A stretch of 64,000 bases of DNA from Thalassospira lucentensis (GTDB lineage Bacteria > Pseudomonadota > Alphaproteobacteria > Rhodospirillales > Thalassospiraceae), in NCBI RefSeq assembly GCF_001613805.1, contig NZ_LPVY01000012.1:1-64000 (forward strand), written 5' to 3'. Shown piece by piece: positions 18,493-27,861 of the stretch (position 1 is its first letter; each line of letters opens with the position of its first letter). The notes below the pieces were generated by a model that saw only the letters and a list, made by a program, of their open reading frames with translations, did no database searches and had not been told where the DNA came from. A program made the translations under genes and the position numbers.

Positions 18493-20540
18493 GACGGATT
18501 TCCTTCGCGGGAAACAGGCATGGCTGGCGGATCAAGATTATCGGTTCGTGCGGCTTCGATATTGTTGTTGGTCAGTTCCCGGTCATAAGGCAAACGGATC
18601 AGAATGGTCGTGCCGCCGGTTTCACCGACGCTGATTGTCATCCGGCCACGATGGGCATTGATGATCCGGTTGGTAATGTGCAGACCCAAGCCGACACCAT
18701 GGGTGCTGCCTGATGTATTGCCGCGATAGAACGCTTCTGAAGCCAGTGCCAGATCATCCTGGGATATTCCCGGCCCGTTGTCGGTCACGCGGATATAGAC
18801 ATTGCCATCGCTTCGATGGGTGAAACCGATACGAACACTGGCATTCGGGGCATATTTCCGGGCGTTTTCAATCAGATTGCTCAGTGCCCGTTCGATCAGG
18901 GTGCGGTCGATCCGGATAACGGTGAAATCGGTTTCGCCCAGATCGACATCATGATCCGGGTTTTCGCGTTGACGCCGTTTGACCAGATCCTTCAGGAACG
19001 GGGCCATAATGGTTGGTTTGGGCGAAATACTGAAATTGGTACTGTCCAGGGTTTCCTTGGTCAGGAACACATTAACCAGTTCTGACAGTTGCGAGGCATT
19101 GCTGCGGATGGTCGCGATACGGCTTGTGACAGCTTCGGGGGCGTTCTGAACATGCAGCGCGACCATTTCCGCCGCGCGCTGGATAATCGCAAGCGGTGTC
19201 CGGAATTCGTGGGACAGCATGGTAATGAATTCACGCTGCTCGTCCGCGAGCTGGTTGGCGCGCGTATTGCTGCGGTAGGCCGAAACGCGCTGATTGGCGA
19301 GCTCATGCGTTCGTCCGGCCATCGCGATCCCCAGCAACAGCAAATGTGCAAGGGATGCCACCTGATAACAGTTGCTGGTAAAGACATTGGCCGGGACGAT
19401 GCCCATCAGCATCAAAAGATGCACGATCGCCGCAACCGCAGGCAAACCAAGAGCCACAAAATACACGCGCAGCATTCGGGCATTTGATCTGGTCCAGCCG
19501 AAATAGAACAGATATCCGAGCAGGATCAGCAGGACACCGATATGTGGCAGGAACATGCCGCGGGCAAAATAGATATAGGTGTCACTGACCGATGTAAGGG
19601 CACATAGACCGGCAAACGTGGCATAAATCGCCATGGCCCTGAAAACATTGCGTTTAAACCGGTCCAGTCCAATGATGTAGGCCCACATCATAACACTGGT
19701 TGCAATCGAAAATGCCGTACCCGATCCGGTGATCGCGTCACTTGCCCGCTGCCACGTTCCAGCCAGAAGAAGATGGGCATATCCCGAAATACCCGCCGTC
19801 GCGGTGAACAGGGCAAGAATGTAAAGGCCGTACCAGATAATCGCCCGGTCACGGATCAGCAAACCGAGCGTGAAATAGACCATAAAGCCGATAAAAAGAA
19901 TGCCGAGATAAAGGCCATACAGGAACGTATCCTGCACGTTTTCGGCAATCAGAACCGTATCGGATTTGAGATGTGCATTCAAAAGCTGGGCGCTGTTGCT
20001 GGAAACGCCAATCACCAGCCAGTAACTGCCCGCAGGCAGGTTTGGCCAAGTGCTCAGATGCTGTCGCCCGCGGGCTTCTGATGCATTCGGGGTAATATGG
20101 TCACCGACGATGTTGTTCCAGACCGGCAATTGGGTCTGGCGATCAAGAATGGTCAGCGCGATCCGGTTCAGATAGGGCGGCGAAATTTCCAGATAGCGTT
20201 TGAATTGAAGGGGTTCAGCACCGGCTTGTGTGACATGGATCTGTATGCGGTACCAGACGGTATCAAGCGTGTAACCCGCACCTACAGAGCCAACAACCGA
20301 GGTGAAATCGTCTGCGGGAAGGCTTGCGACCTCGGATGCGGTGCGGGCCTGCCGGTCTGCTTTCAGCCGTTCAATCAACGGGGTAAGGTCGATATTGTCC
20401 TCGTCTTCGGAATAGGATCCGATGACAAGTTCATGATTGCCAGGATGGGCAAGGGCAGGGCGGATCATGGAAATCATCAAAAAGATGACCTGTAATATGA
20501 TCACAACCATATAGCCGTTGCGGTAACCGACTTTCCGCAA
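18489..20540 (-). CDS. 7TMR-DISM sensor histidine kinase (intact paralogue)
   Basis: This 683-residue protein has the same architecture as its downstream neighbour: signal peptide (to about 31, RPALA), extracellular DISM domain (about 38-195, with TLDTVWYRIQI), seven membrane helices (about 205-410), HisKA with His444 in TMLSHEFRTPLAIIQR, and a full HATPase domain. Here the N-box is NLIENARKYA, the G1 box DNGPGISQDD and the G2 box GVGLGLHIT, all canonical. It shares extended similarity with the next gene in every domain, so the pair arose by duplication. 7TMR-DISM proteins sense small extracellular ligands, often carbohydrates; the ligand here is unknown. The likely partner is the response regulator at 15782-16513. 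Confidence 0.93.
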   Translation of the reverse strand: MRKVGYRNGYMVVIILQVIFLMISMIRPALAHPGNHELVIGSYSEDEDNIDLTPLIERLKADRQARTASEVASLPADDFTSVVGSVGAGYTLDTVWYRIQIHVTQAGAEPLQFKRYLEISPPYLNRIALTILDRQTQLPVWNNIVGDHITPNASEARGRQHLSTWPNLPAGSYWLVIGVSSNSAQLLNAHLKSDTVLIAENVQDTFLYGLYLGILFIGFMVYFTLGLLIRDRAIIWYGLYILALFTATAGISGYAHLLLAGTWQRASDAITGSGTAFSIATSVMMWAYIIGLDRFKRNVFRAMAIYATFAGLCALTSVSDTYIYFARGMFLPHIGVLLILLGYLFYFGWTRSNARMLRVYFVALGLPAVAAIVHLLMLMGIVPANVFTSNCYQVASLAHLLLLGIAMAGRTHELANQRVSAYRSNTRANQLADEQREFITMLSHEFRTPLAIIQRAAEMVALHVQNAPEAVTSRIATIRSNASQLSELVNVFLTKETLDSTNFSISPKPTIMAPFLKDLVKRRQRENPDHDVDLGETDFTVIRIDRTLIERALSNLIENARKYAPNASVRIGFTHRSDGNVYIRVTDNGPGISQDDLALASEAFYRGNTSGSTHGVGLGLHITNRIINAHRGRMTISVGETGGTTILIRLPYDRELTNNNIEAARTDNLDPPAMPVSREGNPS

Positions 20541-20774
20541 AATGCCCCCGATTTCGGAATATTCAAACGCTTTGCATTCTAGATACCGGGTTTTAAAAGC
20601 AAGGTCATGGCTTTTATAAGCGAAGCATCAAGGATGCGATTAACGGATCGGTTGTTTATTCCCGGTACAATCGGTCACTTGCCGGTAGCATTGCGCGGAC
20701 ACTTTGATATAACCGGCAGTCAGGAAAAATAACCCGCGCATCAATGCGTCGGGATGGAAGCAGAGAAGACGAGC

Positions 20775-22124
20775 ATGAGCCGTAAATATTTCGGGACCGA
20801 CGGTATCCGCGGAACCGCCAACACCGCCCCCATGACAGCCGAAGTTGCGCTTAAGGTCGGGATGGCCGCAGGCCATTATTTCACGCGGGGCGATCATCGT
20901 CATCGTGTGGTGATTGGCAAGGATACCCGTCTCTCGGGCTACATGCTTGAGCCAGCCCTTGTTGCCGGTTTTACGTCCATGGGGATGGATGTGATGCTGG
21001 TCGGGCCGATGCCGACCCCGGCCGTTGCCATGCTGACCAAGTCGATGCGTGCCGATATCGGTGTGATGATTTCGGCCTCGCACAATCCCTATCAGGATAA
21101 CGGGATCAAGCTTTTTGGCCCGGATGGTTTCAAACTGTCTGACGAGGTCGAACTTGAGATCGAAGCCATGATGGATAGCGATATGTCCGCGTTGCTTGTA
21201 CCTGCGAACAAACTTGGCCGGGCGCAACGCATTGATGATGCGCCTGGACGCTATATCGAGGCGGTCAAATCATCGCTGCCGTCTTCGGTGACGCTTGAAG
21301 GGCTCAAGATCGTTCTGGATTGCGCCAATGGTGCTGCCTATTCCGTCGCCCCCAAGGTGTTGCGGGAATTGGGAGCGGATGTCATTGAAATCGGCACCAA
21401 GCCGAATGGCCTTAACATCAATGCTGAATGCGGATCGACGCATACCCAGACCATGTGTGACCGGGTGTTGGCCGAAAAGGCCGATGTCGGGATTGCCTTG
21501 GATGGCGATGCCGACCGCGTTCAGATGTGCGACGAAAAAGGCCAGTTGATTGATGGCGATCAGCTGATGGGCCTTGTCACCACGCACTGGAAACGCACCG
21601 GGCAGTTGCGCGGCAATGCGCTGGTTGCGACGGTGATGTCAAACCTTGGCCTTGAACGTTACCTTGAAAGCAATGGTCTGCGCCTGATCCGTACCAAGGT
21701 CGGGGATCGTTACGTTGTGGAACAGATGCGCGCCCTTGATTGCAATGTCGGCGGGGAACAGTCCGGCCATATCGTTCTGTCGGATTTTGCTTCCACCGGT
21801 GATGGCCTGCTGGCGTCCCTTCAGGTTCTGGCGGTTCTGGCTGATCGTGAAGGTCCGGTTTCGGAAATGAGCCGCGTGTTTGATCCGCTGCCGCAGATCC
21901 TTAAAAATGTGCGGTATGCAGCGGGTTCCGATCCGCTGTCACACAGCAGTGTGGTTGATGCGATTTCCAGTGCCGAACGTGCCTTTAACGGCGATGGTCG
22001 CGTTCTGATCCGCAAATCGGGAACCGAACCACTGATCCGTGTGATGGCCGAAGGCGATGACGCGATCAAGGTCGAACAGATCGTTGATGGCATTGTTGCC
22101 GAAATCATGGCTGTTGCGGGTTAA
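20775..22124 (+). CDS. glmM: Phosphoglucosamine mutase GlmM
   Basis: GlmM converts glucosamine-6-phosphate to glucosamine-1-phosphate, the entry to UDP-GlcNAc, peptidoglycan and lipid A. From ATG 20775 the protein is 449 residues and begins [16 protein letters not shown]. The phosphoserine is Ser102 in [15 protein letters not shown], the metal loop is DGDADRVQM (about residue 245), and the sugar-binding motif [12 protein letters not shown] follows. The in-frame ATG at 20754 adds seven non-conserved residues and is rejected. In many relatives glmM follows ftsH-folP directly; here the signalling module lies between. Confidence 0.96.
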   Translation: MSRKYFGTDGIRGTANTAPMTAEVALKVGMAAGHYFTRGDHRHRVVIGKDTRLSGYMLEPALVAGFTSMGMDVMLVGPMPTPAVAMLTKSMRADIGVMISASHNPYQDNGIKLFGPDGFKLSDEVELEIEAMMDSDMSALLVPANKLGRAQRIDDAPGRYIEAVKSSLPSSVTLEGLKIVLDCANGAAYSVAPKVLRELGADVIEIGTKPNGLNINAECGSTHTQTMCDRVLAEKADVGIALDGDADRVQMCDEKGQLIDGDQLMGLVTTHWKRTGQLRGNALVATVMSNLGLERYLESNGLRLIRTKVGDRYVVEQMRALDCNVGGEQSGHIVLSDFASTGDGLLASLQVLAVLADREGPVSEMSRVFDPLPQILKNVRYAAGSDPLSHSSVVDAISSAERAFNGDGRVLIRKSGTEPLIRVMAEGDDAIKVEQIVDGIVAEIMAVAG

Positions 22125-22188
22125 GGCAGCAGAACTATCTTAGGGTCCTGACCCTGGACCGAATATCAGAAGTGCTTGGAGGTCGATC

Positions 22189-22989
22189 ATGAAAGGTCGC
22201 GTGTTGATCATTGCCGGTTCTGACTGTTCCGGCGGGGCCGGAATTCAGGCCGACATCAAATCCGTGACCGTTCTGGGCGGATATGCCGCAACCGCGATCA
22301 CGGCGTTGACGGTGCAAAACACCACCGGTGTTTTCGATGTTCTGGGGATTGATCCGAAACTGATCGTCCATCAGGCAGAAGTCACGATTGATGATATCGG
22401 GGCCGATGCGATCAAGACCGGTATGCTCCATAGCGTCCCGGTGATCGAGGCAGTGGCCGCATTCATCCGGGCCAAAGCCGCCGATATTCCGATTGTCGTT
22501 GACCCGGTGATGATATCGCAAAGCGGATCGCGTCTCTTGAACGAAGATGCGGTTGATGCCCTGATCAAAAACATGGTGCCGCTGGCGACCGTCCTGACCC
22601 CAAATATTCCCGAGGCCGAAGTGCTTTCGGGGATGAAGATCACGGATGAGGGCGACATGATCGAAGCCGCCCGCAAGATCGGTGAACTGGGGGCGAAGGC
22701 GGTTCTAGTCAAGGGCGGTCATACCGAGGGTGACCGCATTGTTGATATTCTTTGGCGCCATGATGGCGATATCGAAGGGTTCGAGGCGGATCGCATTCCG
22801 TCGGAAAACAATCATGGGACGGGATGCTCGCTTGCCAGTGCGATTGCCACCGGGCTTTCGCAGGGCATGGGGTTGAGTGATTCTGTCGCACGTGCGCGGG
22901 CGTTCGTGCGCGAAGCGATCCGCACAGCCCCTGATTTTGGCAAGGGCAATGGTCCGCTTAACCATGCCCACCCCGTTACCGGCGAGTAA
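22189..22989 (+). CDS. thiD: Hydroxymethylpyrimidine/phosphomethylpyrimidine kinase
   Basis: ThiD phosphorylates HMP and then HMP-P to supply the pyrimidine half of thiamine. The 266-residue ribokinase-fold protein begins MKGRVLIIAGSDCSGGAGIQ, with AGSDxSGGAGIQADIK being the family substrate-binding signature, and ends with the catalytic GTGCSLASAIATGLS (Asp/anion-hole region about residue 210). The length is typical. It lies 64 bases after glmM. No other thiamine gene and no recognisable TPP riboswitch is next to it, so it is probably read from the glmM transcript or a local promoter. Confidence 0.93.
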   Translation: MKGRVLIIAGSDCSGGAGIQADIKSVTVLGGYAATAITALTVQNTTGVFDVLGIDPKLIVHQAEVTIDDIGADAIKTGMLHSVPVIEAVAAFIRAKAADIPIVVDPVMISQSGSRLLNEDAVDALIKNMVPLATVLTPNIPEAEVLSGMKITDEGDMIEAARKIGELGAKAVLVKGGHTEGDRIVDILWRHDGDIEGFEADRIPSENNHGTGCSLASAIATGLSQGMGLSDSVARARAFVREAIRTAPDFGKGNGPLNHAHPVTGE

Positions 22990-23003
22990 GGAGACGGGGT
23001 TTC

Positions 23004-23564
23004 ATGCACGGAGAAAATGCCATGCCGGGAACCTCCTTTTTCCATCAGGCGCGCAACAATGCGTGGTCCAATCATCGCTTGCTGACGGTCTGTTCGCGGT
23101 TGAGTGACGCGGAGCTGAATGCGGAGCGCACATCGTTCTTTCCGACAATCCTTTGGACGCTTAATCACATCCTGATTGTCGACTGGTTTTACATTGATGC
23201 CCTTGTGGCCGGTGGGCGCGGGCGTGATTGCTTTGCCGATGAAAACCCGTTTTCCGATATTGCGGCACTTTCCGATGCCCAGCGTGAGAGTGACCAGACA
23301 TTGCTGAACTTTTGCGAAAATCTGTCCGATGCCGATGCGGCACGGCTGGTGGCGTTGGATCGTGGTAACGGGAAGACCGCGCATGAAACGGAGGGGGCGG
23401 TTTTATCGCATCTTTTCGTGCATCAGACCCATCATCGCGGGCAGGTGCATGCGATGCTGAGCGGTACATCGCAAAAGCCGCCGCAGCTTGACGAATATCA
23501 TCTTGATTGTGATGCCGAATTTCGCGGCACCGATTTTCACGACCTTGGCTGGGACGGCGTATGA
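23004..23564 (+). CDS. DinB-family protein
   Basis: A 186-residue DinB/YfiT-type four-helix protein. Members are metal-binding and often act as thiol-dependent transferases; specific roles are mostly unknown. The typical opening FHQARNNAWSNHRLL and the metal-ligand histidines in WTLNHILIVDWFYID (about residue 55) and VHQTHHRGQVHAMLS (about 150) are present. It starts 14 bases after thiD; an in-frame ATG at 23022 (MPGTS) is an alternative start. Its stop overlaps the next small gene by four bases. Confidence 0.85.
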   Translation: MHGENAMPGTSFFHQARNNAWSNHRLLTVCSRLSDAELNAERTSFFPTILWTLNHILIVDWFYIDALVAGGRGRDCFADENPFSDIAALSDAQRESDQTLLNFCENLSDADAARLVALDRGNGKTAHETEGAVLSHLFVHQTHHRGQVHAMLSGTSQKPPQLDEYHLDCDAEFRGTDFHDLGWDGV

Positions 23565-23917
23565 CATTCAGACTGACGGATCGAACCAAACGGCGTCTTT
23601 TTCTGGTTGCGGTGACGGCACTGGTTGTTGCCACGATTGCCGATGGATCACGCCGTTTCGTGGCCGACCTGATCTGGACGGATGATGCTGCCCCTTGGGA
23701 AAAGGTGACGGCGGTTTATTATCCCGACACGCAGAAACAAACCGATATCCGTATTTCGGATGCAAGGTTTGATGACGTTGCCGAATGCCGGGCGCATATC
23801 GGCGAACTTTCATCGGGAAATGGCGACCCGGACCTTAAAAAGGGACGATATGAATGTGCCATCGGGTTTTACCGCGATGGCACGGGTGAGGGCAGCTATC
23901 GCCTGATCGTTCGGTAG
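23561..23917 (+). CDS. Small membrane-anchored protein of unknown function
   Basis: A 118-residue protein starting in ATGA overlap with the DinB-like gene. Residues about 11-27 (RRLFLVAVTALVVATIA) form one N-terminal membrane anchor or uncleaved signal, followed by a mainly polar domain with two cysteines (in DVAECRAHI and YECAIGFY) that could form a disulfide outside the cytoplasm. I do not recognise the family. The coupling to the DinB-like gene is the only functional clue. It converges on the AEC transporter with a 2-base gap. Confidence 0.7.
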   Translation: MTFRLTDRTKRRLFLVAVTALVVATIADGSRRFVADLIWTDDAAPWEKVTAVYYPDTQKQTDIRISDARFDDVAECRAHIGELSSGNGDPDLKKGRYECAIGFYRDGTGEGSYRLIVR

Positions 23918-23919
23918 GT

Positions 23920-24804
23920 CTAGAGCACGTACCACAGCAGGCCGGGCAGGGCGATGGCGGCAAGGAAGCTGGAGCTGATGACAACACCGGCAACTTCTTC
24001 GGGTTCGCGGTTGTAAAGCTGCGCGAACAGATAGCAGAACACCGCAACCGGCATCGAACATTGCAGGATCACGACCCCGCGTTCGATCCCGGTAAGTCCC
24101 ATGACTTCTGAAAGTCCGACGCCAACCGCAAAGCCCATGGCAAGGCGCAGCATGCTAAGTGCGGTGCTGCGTGCAAGGCTGACCGGGCGAAGGCGGGCCA
24201 GTGACACACCCAATGTAAACAGCATTAACGGAATGGTCAGCTGCCCGATCAGGTTGGTCGTGTTGTAAAGCCATGCGGGGACTTCGGTATTGGTCGCAAG
24301 GAAGCCTGTTGCAATCAGGGTTGCCGGGATAATCGGCATCTTGATGATCGATTTAAGCGAGAAACTGCCCGAAACGAACGCCACCCCGATGGTCAGTTGC
24401 AAAACCACATAAACAGCAAAAAACGCAACCGACAGTGCCAGACCATCCTGGCCGTAAGCCAGCATGCAAAGCGGCAGACCGACATTGCCGACATTCGGCC
24501 AGGCCAGCGATTGCAGATAGGTCCGCGGGGCCAGTTTGAAAACTTTCAGGATTGGCCAGCCGATCAGGACGAAAATGATGTTTGCGGCAAGGGCAGCAGT
24601 CCCCATTGATACCAGCGCATCCGCACCAAGGTCGACCGTGGCAAGGGCTGCAAAGGTCAGGCAGGGGGTCGCAAAATAGGTGACGATGGATGTCACCAGG
24701 CCCGTATCGAAATGTCTGCCGGATCGTGCCCAGATATAACCAAGACCCGTGGTTATGAAAACCGGTGCAAGAATGGCAAAGATATCGGCAAACATGAAAT
24801 TCAT
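23920..24804 (-). CDS. AEC-family transporter (auxin efflux carrier type permease)
   Basis: A 294-residue, very hydrophobic protein with about ten predicted membrane segments in two halves, matching the AEC (PF03547) family. These permeases export or import small organic anions such as malate or malonate; substrates cannot be read from sequence. It opens FADIFAILAPVFITTGLGYI, and the second half has IGQLTIPLMLFTLGVSLA, the usual cross-over region. It is a single gene, convergent with the small protein and divergent from the GmhB-like gene. Confidence 0.88.
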   Translation of the reverse strand: MNFMFADIFAILAPVFITTGLGYIWARSGRHFDTGLVTSIVTYFATPCLTFAALATVDLGADALVSMGTAALAANIIFVLIGWPILKVFKLAPRTYLQSLAWPNVGNVGLPLCMLAYGQDGLALSVAFFAVYVVLQLTIGVAFVSGSFSLKSIIKMPIIPATLIATGFLATNTEVPAWLYNTTNLIGQLTIPLMLFTLGVSLARLRPVSLARSTALSMLRLAMGFAVGVGLSEVMGLTGIERGVVILQCSMPVAVFCYLFAQLYNREPEEVAGVVISSSFLAAIALPGLLWYVL

Positions 24805-25001
24805 TATCCCCAGATGGCTTGGCCCAAATGGCCCCGGGTGAAATTGTCATGACCGATAGTCGCGGAGCAAGCGAATAATGGTAATACCAGTTGGTTTTCC
24901 GCATCGCTATAAGTCGACGCAAACCTGCGTCGTGAAAACTTGTCATTTCGGATGCTGATGGTGCATGTTAGCGCGATATTGGCGCAGCAAGACAAGATAC
25001 A

Positions 25002-25655
25002 GTGTTCGACATGAGCCACAGGAAATACGATTTCGTTCGCCGCCATTTCATCGATCCGGCTCCGCGCTGGCGCGATCAGCGCAATCCTGTGCCTGCGGTT
25101 TTTCTCGATCGCGATGGGGTGGTGAATGAAGAGGTTCACTACCTGTCAAAGATTGATGATCTTGCCCTGATCCCCGGAACCGCCAGCGCGATCAAGCAGC
25201 TTAACGATGCCGGTATTCCGGTTGTGATCGTGACCAACCAGTCGGCGGTGGCGCGTGGCTATCTGTCCGAAGAGGGTCTTCGTGATCTGCACGAGGCGAT
25301 GATTGCGATGCTGGCACGAGCGGGGGCATCGGTGCAGGGGATTTATTATTCACCCTATCATCCGGATGGGATTGAGGAGTATCGCCGAGACAGCGAATGT
25401 CGAAAACCGGGCCCGGCCATGATCCTTGCTGCGGCCGAGGATTTTGCGATTTCGCTGCCTGACAGTGTTCTGATCGGGGATCGCATTAATGATATCCGTG
25501 CCGGACGTGCGGCCGGAACCCACGCGGTGATCGTGCGGACCGGGCATGGCGCAAAGGAAACCACCTGGCCCGAGGCGGCAGAGGCCGACTTTATCGCCGA
25601 TGATTTGCAGGCGGCTGTCTCGGAATTATTCGCGCGCGGTGTTCTGGCGCGTTAG
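25002..25655 (+). CDS. HAD hydrolase, GmhB/HisB-N type (heptose bisphosphate phosphatase-like)
   Basis: A 217-residue HAD-superfamily phosphatase. The catalytic motif is FLDRDGVVNEE (Asp36 and Asp38), motif II VIVTNQSAVARG, motif III RKPGPAMI and motif IV LIGDRINDIRAG. This set is typical of GmhB (D,D-heptose 1,7-bisphosphate phosphatase, lipopolysaccharide core) and the N-half of HisB. Classical GmhB carries a zinc knuckle CxH...CxC; here the region reads SPYHPDG...DSECRKP, so most of the ligands are missing. It has about 30 extra N-terminal residues before the HAD domain; ATG 25011 is an alternative start. No heptose genes are nearby, so the substrate is uncertain. Confidence 0.82.
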   Translation: MFDMSHRKYDFVRRHFIDPAPRWRDQRNPVPAVFLDRDGVVNEEVHYLSKIDDLALIPGTASAIKQLNDAGIPVVIVTNQSAVARGYLSEEGLRDLHEAMIAMLARAGASVQGIYYSPYHPDGIEEYRRDSECRKPGPAMILAAAEDFAISLPDSVLIGDRINDIRAGRAAGTHAVIVRTGHGAKETTWPEAAEADFIADDLQAAVSELFARGVLAR

Positions 25656-25660
25656 GCGCA

Positions 25661-27724
25661 TCATAACGCGCACCAGGTTTTCCACATATCCCGGCAGGCT
25701 TCTTCAAGCTCGCGGGCGGCGGCTTGGCCGCTCATGGCCTTGCTGTTTTTCATCCGGTCGCGCATGCCGGCCCGAATGGTGGTAAGGGCGTTGATATCCT
25801 GTGTCAGAAGGAGGGCCTTTTCGACGTAACCCTTCTGCGTTTCCGCCGCCAGTGCATCGAGCCCGACATCGGACAGCAGGCAAAGTCCCGTGCGGGATGC
25901 CGGTGTTTCCCCGGCCATCGTGACAAACGGAATACCGTGCCACAGCATATCAAAATAGCGCGCGATATCGATCATCGGGAACGGGGCCAAGCCGATATCG
26001 ATCCGGGCATAAAGATCGGGTTTGTCTTCGGGACTGACCGCACCAATCAGATTGACACGATCCGTGTGAAGCCCGGCCTGACGCAGCCGATCCAGCATCG
26101 TCTTTCTGGCAAAGGCGTCGCCTAGAACATCATCCTGAATGACAAGGCGACTGCCCTTGATCTTGTTTAAAACACGCGCAAAGCAGTTCAGGCTGGCGTC
26201 GCTGATGTTTGATAATTGGTCAAAGCAGCCAAAGGTCACGACCTCGTCAATTGCCGCCGGAAGGAGGCTTAGGGGCGCGGCATCATCGGCACCGGCATAG
26301 GCGAAAGGTCCTGATCCCAGATGCTGCACATTTTCGCAAAACAGCTTGTTTTCGGCAGGTTTGGCCGGAATCCCACGATGATGGACAAGGATATAATCCA
26401 TCTGGCTGATGCCGGTTGTCATCGGAGCGATACTGGCCTGAACCGGGGCAGCGCGATGGGCAAATACCGTGATCGGCTGATTGGCGACCGGGCCGGTCAG
26501 GTCAAACAGGATGTCGATCCTGTCCTTGCGGATGCGCTCAGCGATCTGAAGCGGGCTTTGGCCGTAAACCTCGCGCCAGCCATCGGCCATGACCTGCCAT
26601 GAACGGGTGGTTTGGTCCTGGCGCGGGGTGGCCGAATACAGAAACAGTTCGACCTCGTTGCGGTTAAGGTGTCGAGCAACGCTGGACAGCAGGGCGAAGG
26701 AAGCATGTTCGCAAAAATGCGGTGACAGCCATCCGATGCGAAGCCGTTTATCGACCTGTTTGCTGTTGGTGAAGTTCGGCTCGGGCAAGGCTGGCATGTG
26801 GCTGCGTGCCCATTGGCGGGCCTGTTTAAGATATTCGACCCCGCCGATATCAGGCAGCCTGGCAACGGCAGCCAGAAGGGCGGTGTGGGCCGCGGCATTT
26901 GCCGGGTGTTTTTCCACAAGAACGGTCAGTTCGGCAATCGCGCTTGCGATATCGCCGCACTGCAATTCGATATCGGCAATTTCAAGATCGATTTCGATCC
27001 TGCCCTTGGCAAGGCGCTTGGCGGTTTTAAGGATCGCGATCGCCTTGGCATAATCGCCCTGTGCCGAGAGCGCGCGGCCCAAACCGTGCAGGGCCGGGAC
27101 ATGACGGGGATCGATGCTAAGCGCGCGTTGATAAAGGTTTTGCGCCATGCCGGGATAGCCAAGCCGCAGCGAAACATCGCCGACACGGCAAATCATATTC
27201 GGGGTGATGCCGGCGGCCTCGGCGGCGCGGTCAAGCGACGCGAGTGCGGCTTCTTCCTGCCCAAGTGCGTGCAATGCCTCGCCAAATAACAAAAGGCCTT
27301 CGTAATGATCGGGTTTAAGGCCCAGCAACCGCCCCAGAAGGTCCACGGTCTGCCCGATATGGCCGCGTGGCATTTCAAGGCGGGCGAGATGATAAAGGGC
27401 AGTGGGGAAATCGCCGTGATAGCTGATGGCCTGGCGGAATTCGTCGATGGCTTTTTCGATCTGTCCGGCGCGTTCCAGCGCAATCGCGAAATTGCACCGA
27501 ACGGCAGGATTGGCGCCAAGCCGGGGCAGGCAGCTATCAAACAGTTCCAACGCCTCGCGGTGGCGGTCAATGCCGGTCAGAAGAGTCGCCAGAAGATGTT
27601 CGACTTCGGGATTTCCGGGCGAAAGCGACAGGGCACGACGGTAAATCTTCTCGGCCTCATCAGGACGGTTGCCTTCATGCGCGCTTAGTCCACGCCTGAG
27701 CAGGGTCTTGAGATCGGCCGACAT
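25661..27724 (-). CDS. TPR protein with diverged O-GlcNAc-transferase-like (GT41) C-terminal domain
   Basis: The 687-residue protein has about eight tetratricopeptide repeats (residues about 10-290, for example ALSLSPGNPEVEHLLATLL and LYQRALSIDPRHVPALHGL) and a C-terminal domain about 310-687 related to the SPINDLY/OGT GT41 fold (KRLRIGWLSPHFCEHASFA, DILFDLTGP, APVQASIAPMTTGISQMDY, VVTFGCFDQLSNIS, GIPFVTMAGETPASRTG). Key sites differ from canonical OGT: GPVANQ replaces the GH(T)AxxR loop, LVIQDD replaces the catalytic-Lys motif LLLKS, and IDIARYFDML replaces the UDP-binding GGTTTCEAL. It may use another donor or have lost catalysis. It is a single gene, with no flagellar or capsule genes beside it. 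Confidence 0.85.
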   Translation of the reverse strand: MSADLKTLLRRGLSAHEGNRPDEAEKIYRRALSLSPGNPEVEHLLATLLTGIDRHREALELFDSCLPRLGANPAVRCNFAIALERAGQIEKAIDEFRQAISYHGDFPTALYHLARLEMPRGHIGQTVDLLGRLLGLKPDHYEGLLLFGEALHALGQEEAALASLDRAAEAAGITPNMICRVGDVSLRLGYPGMAQNLYQRALSIDPRHVPALHGLGRALSAQGDYAKAIAILKTAKRLAKGRIEIDLEIADIELQCGDIASAIAELTVLVEKHPANAAAHTALLAAVARLPDIGGVEYLKQARQWARSHMPALPEPNFTNSKQVDKRLRIGWLSPHFCEHASFALLSSVARHLNRNEVELFLYSATPRQDQTTRSWQVMADGWREVYGQSPLQIAERIRKDRIDILFDLTGPVANQPITVFAHRAAPVQASIAPMTTGISQMDYILVHHRGIPAKPAENKLFCENVQHLGSGPFAYAGADDAAPLSLLPAAIDEVVTFGCFDQLSNISDASLNCFARVLNKIKGSRLVIQDDVLGDAFARKTMLDRLRQAGLHTDRVNLIGAVSPEDKPDLYARIDIGLAPFPMIDIARYFDMLWHGIPFVTMAGETPASRTGLCLLSDVGLDALAAETQKGYVEKALLLTQDINALTTIRAGMRDRMKNSKAMSGQAAARELEEACRDMWKTWCAL

Positions 27725-27861
27725 CGATATGCTTTACCTCGTAAGATGGACAGTCCTGATCGCTGTCATATGGGGCAGCATGCAGAAAAAGGAACGTTCT
27801 GTCATTGCTTTAAAGCATTTCATCATTTCAGGAAAAAGAATGATGGCGCGGGAAAAAGCAT

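Noticed and set aside
18489-20540. Possible hybrid kinase or guanylate cyclase output in the upstream DISM protein
   Set aside because: The protein ends shortly after the HATPase domain; no receiver, GGDEF or EAL domain is present.
22125-22188. TPP riboswitch before thiD
   Set aside because: The gap is only 64 bases and contains no CUGAGA/ThiM-box-like motifs.
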